Source of the DNA: an uncultured Bacteroidales bacterium
GTDB taxonomy: Bacteria; Bacteroidota; Bacteroidia; Bacteroidales; UBA932
DNA: 64,000 nt
NCBI GenBank assembly: GCA_944326335.1
Contig: CALVDM010000003.1
Span: forward strand, 1-64,000
Direction of reading: 5' to 3'
Shown here: positions 26,378 to 33,462 of the stretch, piece by piece
Layout of the letters: each line of letters begins with the position of its first letter
How positions within the stretch are numbered: position 1 is the stretch's first letter
The notes under the pieces: model-generated
Told to the model about the DNA's origin: nothing
The model's input: only the letters and a program-made list of their open reading frames with translations
Database searches by the model: none
Made by a program: the position numbers and the translations under genes

Positions 26378-27313
26378 ATGGGAAAATCTGTACTCGTCAC
26401 AGGTGCCAACGGCATGCTGGCGACAAATATAGTCGAGGAACTGTCCCGCCGCGGATACAGTGTAATAGGGACTGTCAGGAAAGGACGGTCCTACAAAGGT
26501 GACCCGTCAGGCGACATCGTCATGGAGGAGGTTGATTTCAAGGATGCCGCTGCGATGGCCCCGATAATGTCCCGTTGCGGTACGGTCTTCCATGTCGCAG
26601 CCATGACATCGCAGTCCGAAAAGGATTACGAGGTGTTCCGCAAAGTGAATGTCGAGTCTACGAGGATGCTGCTTGAGCTTGCTGTGGCAAGCGGAGTTTC
26701 CACATTCGTGTATGTCAGCACGGCCAATACCATAGGATACGGCGGTGCGGAAGGATGCCCGATGAAGTATCCGTTTACGGAATCCCACTATGCCATGAGC
26801 AAGAAAGAGGCGGAGGACCTTGTCATGACGTATTCATCCCGTCTGAGAGTCGTGGTTGTGAACCCGACATTCATGGTCGGGAAATATGGCACCGTCAAGG
26901 GGTCTGACAGGATATTCTCCATGGTGAAGAAATCCATGTTCCTGTTCTGCCCGTCCGGGGGGAAGAATGTGATAGATGTGGCGGAGGCTGCAAGAGGGAT
27001 GGTGCTGGCCATGGAAAAGGGGAAGACCGGCTCACAGTATCTTATCTGCGGAAAGAATTACCATTTCAGGGAACTGTTCGGTGAACTTGCCGGCAGGTTC
27101 GGTGTGAAACGGGTCCTGATACCTCTTCCGGACTGGCTGCTGCGTCTGGCGGGACGCATTGGCGACCTCATGGCGAAATGCGGGATATCTTCCGAACTTT
27201 CAACCGTAAACATAGACATGCTGCTCGCAGAGAATTTCTACACCACCGACAAGGCCGCCAGGGAACTTGGTTTTGTCCCGGACGACAGCAGGATAGGCAT
27301 GGACTGGAATTGA
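26378..27313 (+). CDS. NAD-dependent epimerase/dehydratase family protein
   Basis: This 311-aa extended SDR has a GxxGxxA-type nucleotide site (TGANGMLA, residues about 7-14), the Ser/Thr of the active site in VYVSTANT and the YxxxK pair in HYAMSKKEAE. It resembles the NAD-epimerase subfamily that includes dihydroflavonol-4-reductase-like and 3-beta-HSD-like proteins. Substrate is unknown. It is preceded by the ribosome site AGGAGATAAT immediately before ATG 26378. A GC palindrome CCCGCC-G-GGCGGG follows its stop. Confidence 0.87.
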   Translation: MGKSVLVTGANGMLATNIVEELSRRGYSVIGTVRKGRSYKGDPSGDIVMEEVDFKDAAAMAPIMSRCGTVFHVAAMTSQSEKDYEVFRKVNVESTRMLLELAVASGVSTFVYVSTANTIGYGGAEGCPMKYPFTESHYAMSKKEAEDLVMTYSSRLRVVVVNPTFMVGKYGTVKGSDRIFSMVKKSMFLFCPSGGKNVIDVAEAARGMVLAMEKGKTGSQYLICGKNYHFRELFGELAGRFGVKRVLIPLPDWLLRLAGRIGDLMAKCGISSELSTVNIDMLLAENFYTTDKAARELGFVPDDSRIGMDWN

Positions 27314-27378
27314 CCCGCCGGGCGGGACATGCACGTGGAAAGCATCCTTGCAGCAGTTCGTACTGCGTAAAAAAACAA

Positions 27379-27409
27379 GAGGGTGACCAAAACACTTTTG
27401 GTCACCCTC
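27379..27409 (-). terminator. 14-bp perfect hairpin, strong terminator on the minus strand
   Basis: GAGGGTGACCAAAA, loop CAC, TTTTGGTCACCCTC: a perfect 14-bp stem. On the minus strand it is followed by TTGTTTTTTT, a classical intrinsic terminator for transcripts from the tRNA-Ser side. On the plus strand no U-run follows directly. Confidence 0.75.
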
Positions 27410-27413
27410 AAAC

Positions 27414-27531
27414 GTCTTTCTTCGAAAGACTGACCCATCTTAACCCCCGTAGACAAAGTCTACGGCCCCTATTAGGGGCATTTCGAGCCTACGGCTCGGT
27501 CCCTTCGGGACTTTTTAATGCTATTGGGTCA
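27414..27531. repeat. Cluster of five further short hairpins with three-base loops
   Basis: Hairpins follow one another: GTCTTTC-TTC-GAAAGAC (27414-27430), CCGTAGAC-AAA-GTCTACGG (27447-27465), GCCCCT-ATT-AGGGGC (27465-27479), CGAGCC-TAC-GGCTCG (27484-27498) and GTCCC-TTC-GGGAC (27499-27511) followed by TTTTT. TGACCCA (27431-27437) and TGGGTCA (27525-27531) could close the last four into one multi-branched structure. Every loop is three bases. The stretch has no convincing coding content. It could be a structured RNA, a degenerate repeat element or a terminator region; the plus-strand final hairpin and T-run could end the epimerase transcript. Confidence 0.7.
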
Positions 27532-27543
27532 CATCCTTGCTTG

Positions 27544-27631
27544 CGGAGAGAAGGGGATTCGAACCCCTGTGCCGCTTTAGGCGGCAACACGCTTTCCAGG
27601 CGTGCCTCTTAAGCCACTCGAGCATCTCTCC
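27544..27631 (-). tRNA. tRNA-Ser (GGA)
   Basis: The minus strand reads GGAGAGA (acceptor, 27631-27625), a D arm, the anticodon arm with loop CTGGAAA (anticodon GGA), a long variable arm GCCGC-CTAAA-GCGGC, the T arm GGGGTTCGAATCCCC and the acceptor TCTCTCC with discriminator G. CCA is not encoded. The class II variable arm confirms the serine tRNA call. Confidence 0.96.
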
Positions 27632-27664
27632 TTTGACGAAGTGTCCTTCCGGACATCTCCGAAA

Positions 27665-28069
27665 TTATTTCCCGAGTTCCATCACGACATTCCTGTCGGC
27701 ATCGAGAAGAAGAAGCCTGCCTTCGTCAGCCTTGACTGAAGACACATTCTGCATGGCGCCGAGAACCGCACTCTCAGCCTTCATGTTCTCTTCAGGACCG
27801 GCCATCATGGTTGTTGCCATGTTTCCGAATGTAAGGGACTTGCCATCAATGGTGTATGCCCCGTTCATTATGTTGCAGCCCGTGAAGCCATGTACTTTCG
27901 ACTCTTCTGTGCTGAACTCTATAAACGGCTTTTCATCACCTGTGACAACTATATCTTCTCCGTTGACTTTCAATATATTCCACTTCCCGTCAATCTCCGG
28001 CTGGCCGCAGCATGAAGCTGCCAGGAAAGCGGCGACGGAAACAACAAGTCCAGTTAAAACCTTTTTCAT
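27665..28069 (-). CDS. META-domain lipoprotein (HslJ-like)
   Basis: This 134-aa protein has a lipoprotein signal (MKKVLTGLVVSVAAFLAASC, Cys 20) and one META domain with its GCN-type turn (KVHGFTGCNIMNGAYTIDG) and the second block LTFGNMATTMMAG. HslJ-like proteins are envelope proteins with ill-defined roles, linked in other species to stress or antibiotic tolerance. ATG 28069 is used; the frame is open for another 23 codons that have no signal. Codon choice looks less GC-rich than in its neighbours. Confidence 0.88.
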   Translation of the reverse strand: MKKVLTGLVVSVAAFLAASCCGQPEIDGKWNILKVNGEDIVVTGDEKPFIEFSTEESKVHGFTGCNIMNGAYTIDGKSLTFGNMATTMMAGPEENMKAESAVLGAMQNVSSVKADEGRLLLLDADRNVVMELGK

Positions 28070-28134
28070 AGTTTTCCCGTGTTTTTCAAAATCGGAGCGC
28101 AAGTTAACAAAATTTTGAGACATGGAAAAACAAT

Positions 28135-28737
28135 TCACTCATCTTTTGAGAATCTTTCGATGTATTTCCTCAGGGTATTCCTGTGGACGCCTACGCATCT
28201 GGCAATCTGGCTCATCGGTATCCCCTTGTCAATCATGGCGGAAATCTCGTCCCACCTGCGGCTTGCGGACTCCTTTTTCTTGGAATGTCCCTTAGGACGG
28301 CCGAGACGGATGCCTGACGCCCTTTTCAGCGCAAGCGCTTCCTTTGTACGCTGCGATATGAGATTTCTCTCGATTTCGGCGGCAAGAGCGAACGCGAACG
28401 CTATTATCTTGGAATTGATATTGTCGGAAAGCTCGAACCCGTCCTTGATGGTACGGATGCGTATGCCTCTGGACGAACAGAAATTGAGGATTGACATAAT
28501 CATGAGCATGTTCCTTCCAAGCCTGGAAATCTCCGTACACAGCAGCATGTCCCCCTGTTTCATCCTGCGGAAAGTCTTGCCCAACGTCCTTTTCTCAACT
28601 GCAGTCGTCCCGGAGACCGATTCCAGGACCCATTTGTCCACTGTTATCCCTTTGGCCTTGCAGAACTGGATGATTTCATATTCCTGGCTGTCGTAACTCT
28701 GCATTTCCGTGCTGACCCTGATGTAAGCATATACCAT
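28135..28737 (-). CDS. Small serine recombinase, Mpi/resolvase-type DNA invertase
   Basis: This 200-aa protein has the catalytic Ser 9 in YIRVSTEMQS, the resolvase core blocks LLCTEISRLGRNMLMIM and AFAFALAAEIERNLISQRTKEAL, and a C-terminal HTH (about 170-195, ISQIARCVGVHRNTLRKYI-like). Layout and motifs closely match Bacteroides Mpi-type master invertases, which flip many capsule promoters. It lacks the large C-terminal part of transposon-type large serine recombinases. A 9-bp inverted repeat stands just upstream. No target invertible promoter could be proven inside the window. Confidence 0.92.
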   Translation of the reverse strand: MVYAYIRVSTEMQSYDSQEYEIIQFCKAKGITVDKWVLESVSGTTAVEKRTLGKTFRRMKQGDMLLCTEISRLGRNMLMIMSILNFCSSRGIRIRTIKDGFELSDNINSKIIAFAFALAAEIERNLISQRTKEALALKRASGIRLGRPKGHSKKKESASRRWDEISAMIDKGIPMSQIARCVGVHRNTLRKYIERFSKDE

Positions 28738-28743
28738 AATAAA

Positions 28744-28777
28744 TCCTGATTAAGAAGCGGTGTAAATATAATCAGGA
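28744..28777. repeat. Inverted repeat upstream of the invertase
   Basis: TCCTGATTA (28744-28752) and TAATCAGGA (28769-28777) are perfect inverted copies separated by 16 bp, seven bases from the invertase start codon. It could be an operator for autoregulation or a recombination site; the short spacer is too small for a useful invertible segment by itself. Confidence 0.6.
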
Positions 28778-28834
28778 ACAGAAAGCTTGCCCGAAGGCGC
28801 CCCGATACAGGGACAGTCTGCCGATTGACTCATA

Positions 28835-29185
28835 ATGACGGAATTAAACGACAGTCCCTATGCTACGGGCACATACGAATCTCCTATGCTTGCCGCACTT
28901 GGCGGCCCGGCTGAAACTACGGAAATCGAAATGGAGAAGGCTGCCGAAAGCACAAATACCATAAGCTTCGAAGACCTCGATCCGGACGGTTTTGCCATGA
29001 TATACATCGGATTGACACTGTCCCCCTATGGGGCATTCTATTTCTGCAGCTTCAGGTTCTCGACATACCTGGCAATCCTGTGCAGCTCCCATGGGATATT
29101 GATTTTCTGCGGACACATGCTGACGCATTTCCTGCATCCTATGCAGTGGTCTGCCTGCCGGATTTTCGGCACAGCCCTGTCATAG
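28835..29185 (+). CDS. Small orphan reading frame, possibly a gene remnant
   Basis: A plus-strand frame of 116 codons begins MTELNDSPYATGTYESPM. Its first 67 codons lie in otherwise empty DNA and use common codons for this genome, with an acidic stretch (TEIEMEKAAES) and no signal peptide or cysteine motif. The last 49 codons run antisense through the 3' end of the aldo/keto reductase gene, which is unlikely for a normal gene. It may be a truncated gene whose 3' part was lost, or chance. No family is recognised. The region from 28778 to 29037 holds nothing else that I can support. Confidence 0.25.
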   Translation: MTELNDSPYATGTYESPMLAALGGPAETTEIEMEKAAESTNTISFEDLDPDGFAMIYIGLTLSPYGAFYFCSFRFSTYLAILCSSHGILIFCGHMLTHFLHPMQWSACRIFGTALS

Positions 29186-30378
29186 CCGACAAGATATGCG
29201 CGGCGTGCTTTCCTGTAGCCGCTGTCACTGGTGTCAGTCGCGATATTCCCTTCATTCACGCATTTGTTGTAGTGCAGCAATATGGAAGGAATGTCGATGC
29301 CGTAAGGGCAAGGCATGCAATACTCGCAGTTGTTGCACGGTATGGTCGGATATTGTTTCATCAGTGTGGCCGTCTCCTCGAGGAAAGCCAGCTCCTCTGC
29401 GTCCAGAGGTGCAAGGGGTGAGTATGTCCTTATGTTCTCCTCGAGGTGCTCCATGTATGTCATCCCGCTCAGCACCGTGAGCACTCCGGGGAACGTGCCT
29501 GCAAAGCGGAAAGCCCACGATGCAACGCTGTTTTGCGGTTCCATGCCTTTGAGCCTTGCTGCGATATGCTCCGGCACCTTGCTCAGCCGTCCTCCGAGCA
29601 GAGGCTCCATTATCACTGCCGGGATTCCCCGCTTCTCCAGTTCGCCATAGAGGTACGCGGCGTCCGGTCCTGCGCTCGGATGCTTCCAGTCCAGATAGTT
29701 GAGTTGTATCTGGACAAAGTCCCAGTGCACCTTGTCATGAAGGCTGAGGACGTAGTCGAAGCATTCCTTGTCGTCGTGGAACGAGAATCCGAGGTTGCGG
29801 ATACGTCCTGCCTCCCTTTCCTTCATCAGGAAGTCCACCATCCCGTTGTCCATGAATCTCGAATTGAACTTGTCTGTACCGCCGCTCACGGAATGCAGCA
29901 GATAGTAGTCGATATGGTCTGTCATCAGATTCTCGAACGACTTCCGGTACATGAGCACGGAATTGTCTTTCGACCAGTTGCTGAAGTTGGAAAGCTTGGT
30001 GGCTATGAAGTACGAGTTTCTCGGGTGGCGGGACAGAGCGGCGGCTGTCATTTTCTCCGACAGTCCCCGGCAGTAGACAGGAGCCGTGTCGAAATAGTTC
30101 ACTCCGCTTTCTATGGCGCGGTCAACGAGCCTGTTCACCGCTTCCTGGTCCACGGTTCCGTCTTCAGTCATCGGCCATCTCATGCATCCGTAGCCGAGCA
30201 GGGACACCTTGTCTCCAGATGCGGGATTGGTCCTGAGGGTCATCTCTCCCGGCTTTTCCTGTCCCGGCACGCCTCCTTCCTTTACCGGGGCGCACCCGGA
30301 TGCCATTGCTCCGAGAGCTGCAGCCGCCGCTCCTGCATGCTTTAGGAATTCCCGCCTTGTGATGCTGTTGCCGTCCAT
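29038..30378 (-). CDS. Tat-exported aldo/keto reductase with C-terminal 4Fe-4S domain
   Basis: This 446-aa protein starts at ATG 30378, which has GGAGGA nine bases upstream; an earlier in-frame ATG overlaps that ribosome site. The N-terminus carries a twin-arginine signal (ITRREFLKHAGAAAAALG) ending in a lipobox-like SGCAP, so it is probably folded in the cytosol and anchored outside the inner membrane. The body is an aldo/keto reductase barrel, and the C-terminus has ferredoxin motifs CNNCEYCMPCP and CIGCRKCVSMCP. The polyferredoxin gene ends 27 bases upstream on the same strand, suggesting an electron path from membrane donors to this reductase. Substrate unknown. Confidence 0.9.
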   Translation of the reverse strand: MDGNSITRREFLKHAGAAAAALGAMASGCAPVKEGGVPGQEKPGEMTLRTNPASGDKVSLLGYGCMRWPMTEDGTVDQEAVNRLVDRAIESGVNYFDTAPVYCRGLSEKMTAAALSRHPRNSYFIATKLSNFSNWSKDNSVLMYRKSFENLMTDHIDYYLLHSVSGGTDKFNSRFMDNGMVDFLMKEREAGRIRNLGFSFHDDKECFDYVLSLHDKVHWDFVQIQLNYLDWKHPSAGPDAAYLYGELEKRGIPAVIMEPLLGGRLSKVPEHIAARLKGMEPQNSVASWAFRFAGTFPGVLTVLSGMTYMEHLEENIRTYSPLAPLDAEELAFLEETATLMKQYPTIPCNNCEYCMPCPYGIDIPSILLHYNKCVNEGNIATDTSDSGYRKARRAYLVGYDRAVPKIRQADHCIGCRKCVSMCPQKINIPWELHRIARYVENLKLQK

Positions 30379-30405
30379 GTCATTATCCTCCATGTCATTC
30401 CTGGT

Positions 30406-31905
30406 TCAAATTGTCCTGTGGACTTCATGTCCCTCCACATATATTGCACTGTACGGCCTTGCCGGGCACAGATATTCGCACGCCCCGCAGCCTATGCACC
30501 TTTCCGTGTCCACTGCCGGAATCTTGAGCGAATCCTTGTCTCCCGGCACTGACCTTACCATCATTATGGCCCCTGACGGACAATGTCTCGCACAGTTCCC
30601 GCAGGATACACCGTCGGTATTCACGACGCAGTTTTCATAGACCACGACTGCATGTCCCGTCTGGATGGAACTCTTCTCCTCCACGGTCACCGGCACAATC
30701 GGACCGGAAGGGCAGACTTCCGAGCATTTGGTGCATTCAGGCCTGCACCATCCTTTTTCAAACGACATTTCCGGCTGCATCAGGGTCTCTATGGCGGAAG
30801 ACGGGCGCAGGACATGGTTCGGACACACTGAAACGCAGAGCTGGCATGCAGTGCAGTGGTCTGAAAAATGTCTGAGACTCATGGAGCCGGCAGGTTTCAG
30901 CGGAGTCATCCTCGAAGGGGCCTTCCTGTCCTGTATGACGGCCAGACCTCCGTCCACCTTCATGTCCTGGGCTTTCAATGCGGCTGCGGACAAGACAATC
31001 GCCGACGATGTCACGAATGCCCGCCTGCCTGCATCGGTCTTTTCTTCATTGCCGGGGCCGGATGTCTTCCCATGTCTCTTCCAGATCGGCCTGTAGCTTA
31101 TGGCCCCTTCATTGCAGGCCCCGATGCAGTCGAAACAAGCCACGCATCGGCTGTAGTCTATCCTGTGTTCCTTCATGTTTATGCAGGAAGCCTTGCACTG
31201 CCTTCCGCACAGCCCGCAATTCCTGCATTTCTCCGTGTCAATCACAGGCTTGAACAGCGAGAACCGTGAGACGGCGCCGAGTATGGTCCCTACAGGGCAT
31301 ATCGTGTTGCAGTATGTCCTCCCGTTCTTCCAGGCAAGGATGAATATGGCTGTGAATGTCACCACGGCAACGGCAAATGTAGCCAGTCCCTTGAACCAGA
31401 CTTCAGAGCTGTAGAAGGCGTAGCTGCCGGCTTTTTCGGCGAACCATGCAAGCAGGTTGTTGCCCCACAGATAGAGCGGTGCGAAAAGATTGGAGGCTAT
31501 TCTTCCGAAGGCGCTGTAAGGCTCAATCAGAGATGCGACGGACAGGGCCCCGGCGGCGGATGCAACAACGAACAGGGCAAGGACAGTGTATCTGAGCGGA
31601 TTTTTCGCCTTTGACCAGGAGAAACGGAACCGGTTCCGCTTCCGGGTGCGTCCGTGCACCCATGAGATGATGTCCTGCATTATCCCGAGAGGGCAGATGA
31701 CCGAGCAGTAGACCCTGCCGAAAAGGAGGGTGAGCAATACGAGCAGAAGCACAATCCCGAAATTCATTGCCAGCACTGCCGGTATGAACTGTATTTTTGC
31801 AATCCATCCCAGCCACCTGTGGATGGAGCCAGTGAAATCAAGGAACAGCAGCATGGCTGCGATGAATATCGCTGCGGCGAGAATTTTTCTTGTCTTTTTA
31901 AGCAT
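30406..31905 (-). CDS. Membrane polyferredoxin (NapH/NosR/RdxA-like 4Fe-4S protein)
   Basis: This 499-aa protein has about five to six N-terminal membrane helices and two cytosolic NapH-type motifs (CSVICPLG and CNTICPVG), followed by many ferredoxin clusters: CRNCGLCGRQC, CVACFDCIGAC, CTACQLCVSVCP, CRPECTKCSEVCP, CGNCARHCP and CIGCGACEYLCP. Such proteins pass electrons from quinol or cytosolic donors to periplasmic reductases. It is the first gene of a pair with the Tat aldo/keto reductase. A -7 box CAAAAATA (31926-31933, plus strand) lies 20 bases before the start. A mid-protein break (AFVTSSAIVLSAA) looks like an internal Tat-type membrane segment. Confidence 0.9.
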   Translation of the reverse strand: MLKKTRKILAAAIFIAAMLLFLDFTGSIHRWLGWIAKIQFIPAVLAMNFGIVLLLVLLTLLFGRVYCSVICPLGIMQDIISWVHGRTRKRNRFRFSWSKAKNPLRYTVLALFVVASAAGALSVASLIEPYSAFGRIASNLFAPLYLWGNNLLAWFAEKAGSYAFYSSEVWFKGLATFAVAVVTFTAIFILAWKNGRTYCNTICPVGTILGAVSRFSLFKPVIDTEKCRNCGLCGRQCKASCINMKEHRIDYSRCVACFDCIGACNEGAISYRPIWKRHGKTSGPGNEEKTDAGRRAFVTSSAIVLSAAALKAQDMKVDGGLAVIQDRKAPSRMTPLKPAGSMSLRHFSDHCTACQLCVSVCPNHVLRPSSAIETLMQPEMSFEKGWCRPECTKCSEVCPSGPIVPVTVEEKSSIQTGHAVVVYENCVVNTDGVSCGNCARHCPSGAIMMVRSVPGDKDSLKIPAVDTERCIGCGACEYLCPARPYSAIYVEGHEVHRTI

Positions 31906-31925
31906 TGATGTTCAGTTCGTCTGTG

Positions 31926-31933
31926 CAAAAATA
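31926..31933 (-). promoter_or_regulatory. -7 box upstream of the polyferredoxin gene
   Basis: Minus strand TATTTTTG (plus CAAAAATA) matches TAnnTTTG, 20 bases before ATG 31905 and inside the short gap after the MATE gene. It suggests the reductase pair has its own promoter. Confidence 0.45.
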
Positions 31934-31934
31934 A

Positions 31935-33311
31935 TTATTTCGAAGGACTTGCGCTGCCTTTTTTCAGGATTTTCGGAAAAACGAAGGCGAAAATTGCCAT
32001 GCAGCACAGGGCAGCCGTGGCGTCGGCGACGGATTCGGCCATATATACTCCCTCCACACCCATGAACCGCGGAAGGATGAATGCAAGCGGAACGAGCAGG
32101 AACACTTTCCGGAGAAGGGCTATGAATAGGGATATGCGTGCCTGGCCAAGGGCTATGAAGGTGTTCTGGCAAGCCCTCTGAAGTCCGAATATCATTGAGC
32201 CGGTCAGGAAATACGGGGCCATTTCCTTCACGTGTGCTATGAGCAGGGGGTCTTCAGTGAAGAATGATGCGACGACACCAGGGAAAAGCACCATCAGGAG
32301 CATGAGCACGAAGTTGAATGTGAACATGGTGACTACGGCTATCCTGAAGCAGCCTTTCACCCTGTCTGCCCTGCCTTGCCCGAAGTTGTAGCTGGCGACA
32401 GGCACGAAGCCCTGGGCGAACCCCGTTATCGGCACGCTGCCGAACATCATCGCGCTCTGCAGCACCGTGAGTGTGCTGACATATATGTCTCCGTATTGTT
32501 TCAGGCTTCCGTTGAGCACAAAGCCGACAATGCTTTCGGTGCATGACATCACGAAAGGTGCCACGCCGAGCGACATGACAGCGAGAATTATCCTGCGGTG
32601 CGGTATCATGTGCCCGGCATCTATACGCAGACTCGCTTTTCTGGAGAACAGGAAATGCAGCACCCATGCCGCGCTCAACGCCTGTGATATGACGGTGGCA
32701 AGTGCTGCACCTTTCACACCCATGTCCAGTCCGAAAATCAGCACCGGGTCGAGCACAAGGTTTGTCAACGCCCCTATGACTGTGGACATCATGGCGATTC
32801 CGGGCCTCCCCTGCGCACTTATGAAGGAGTTGAGACCTGTCGATATCTGCACGAATACGGTGCCGGTGAGATATATCCCGAGATAGTCCTTTGCGTAGCC
32901 TATAGTGTTTGCGGACGCCCCCGTGAGCATCAGAAGCGGCTCCATGAAGGCGTAGGTGAGCCCTGTCGTCACGATTGCGAAGCAGAGTAGCATCAGGAAT
33001 CCGTTGCCGAGGATTTTCGCTGCCTTCTCCCTGTTGCCCTGTCCGAGGGCTATCGATGCGAGCGGTGCCCCGCCGCCTCCGACAATCATCGAGAAGGCGG
33101 ATATGAGTATTATTACCGAACCTGTGACCCCGACCCCGGCGAGAGCGTCGGTCCCTATTCCAGGAATCCTCCCGATGAATATCCTGTCCACGATGTTGTA
33201 GAGCAGGTTCACAATCTGGGCGACGACGGACGGAAGAGCCATCCGGAAGACGAGAGGAAGCAGCCTGTCCGTCCCCAGCCTGTTTTCATACTGTCTTGTG
33301 TCGCTGTCCAT
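31935..33311 (-). CDS. MATE-family multidrug/Na+ exporter
   Basis: This 458-aa protein has twelve predicted helices in two homologous halves; the first begins PLVFRMALPSVVAQIVNLLYNIVDRIFIG, a common MATE opening, and the second begins near HRRIILAVMSLGVAPFVMS. It exports cationic drugs or metabolites by Na+ or H+ exchange. ATG 33311 is chosen because AGGAG lies seven bases upstream on this strand; an open stretch of eight codons before it has no support. Neighbours give no clear substrate. Confidence 0.92.
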   Translation of the reverse strand: MDSDTRQYENRLGTDRLLPLVFRMALPSVVAQIVNLLYNIVDRIFIGRIPGIGTDALAGVGVTGSVIILISAFSMIVGGGGAPLASIALGQGNREKAAKILGNGFLMLLCFAIVTTGLTYAFMEPLLMLTGASANTIGYAKDYLGIYLTGTVFVQISTGLNSFISAQGRPGIAMMSTVIGALTNLVLDPVLIFGLDMGVKGAALATVISQALSAAWVLHFLFSRKASLRIDAGHMIPHRRIILAVMSLGVAPFVMSCTESIVGFVLNGSLKQYGDIYVSTLTVLQSAMMFGSVPITGFAQGFVPVASYNFGQGRADRVKGCFRIAVVTMFTFNFVLMLLMVLFPGVVASFFTEDPLLIAHVKEMAPYFLTGSMIFGLQRACQNTFIALGQARISLFIALLRKVFLLVPLAFILPRFMGVEGVYMAESVADATAALCCMAIFAFVFPKILKKGSASPSK

Positions 33312-33402
33312 TGCCTCTCCTTTGAAAAACGGCACGAAACTACATAAATTTTACTGAATATGGATGTCCGCCAACATAAAAGACGGGTTCGTCTTTCAAA
33401 GA

Positions 33403-33443
33403 AAACGGGGTTGTGTCAAAATTCGCTTGACACAGCCCCGTTT
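33403..33443 (-). terminator. Terminator of pnp
   Basis: AAACGGGGTTGTGTCAA (33403-33419) pairs with TTGACACAGCCCCGTTT (33427-33443) with a single G-T/C change and a 7-base loop. On the minus strand the stem ends in CCCCGTTTTC, 20 bases after the pnp stop. Confidence 0.85.
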
Positions 33444-33462
33444 AAGATGTGTAAGAATCAGG

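Noticed and set aside
28744-28777. Invertible promoter next to the invertase
   Set aside because: The spacer between the repeats is 16 bp, too short to hold a promoter that could be usefully inverted; kept only as a possible operator or half-site.
27544-29037. Integrated island at tRNA-Ser carrying the recombinase
   Set aside because: The recombinase lies on the 5' side of the tRNA, is of the small invertase type and not an integrase, and I found no duplicated tRNA end.
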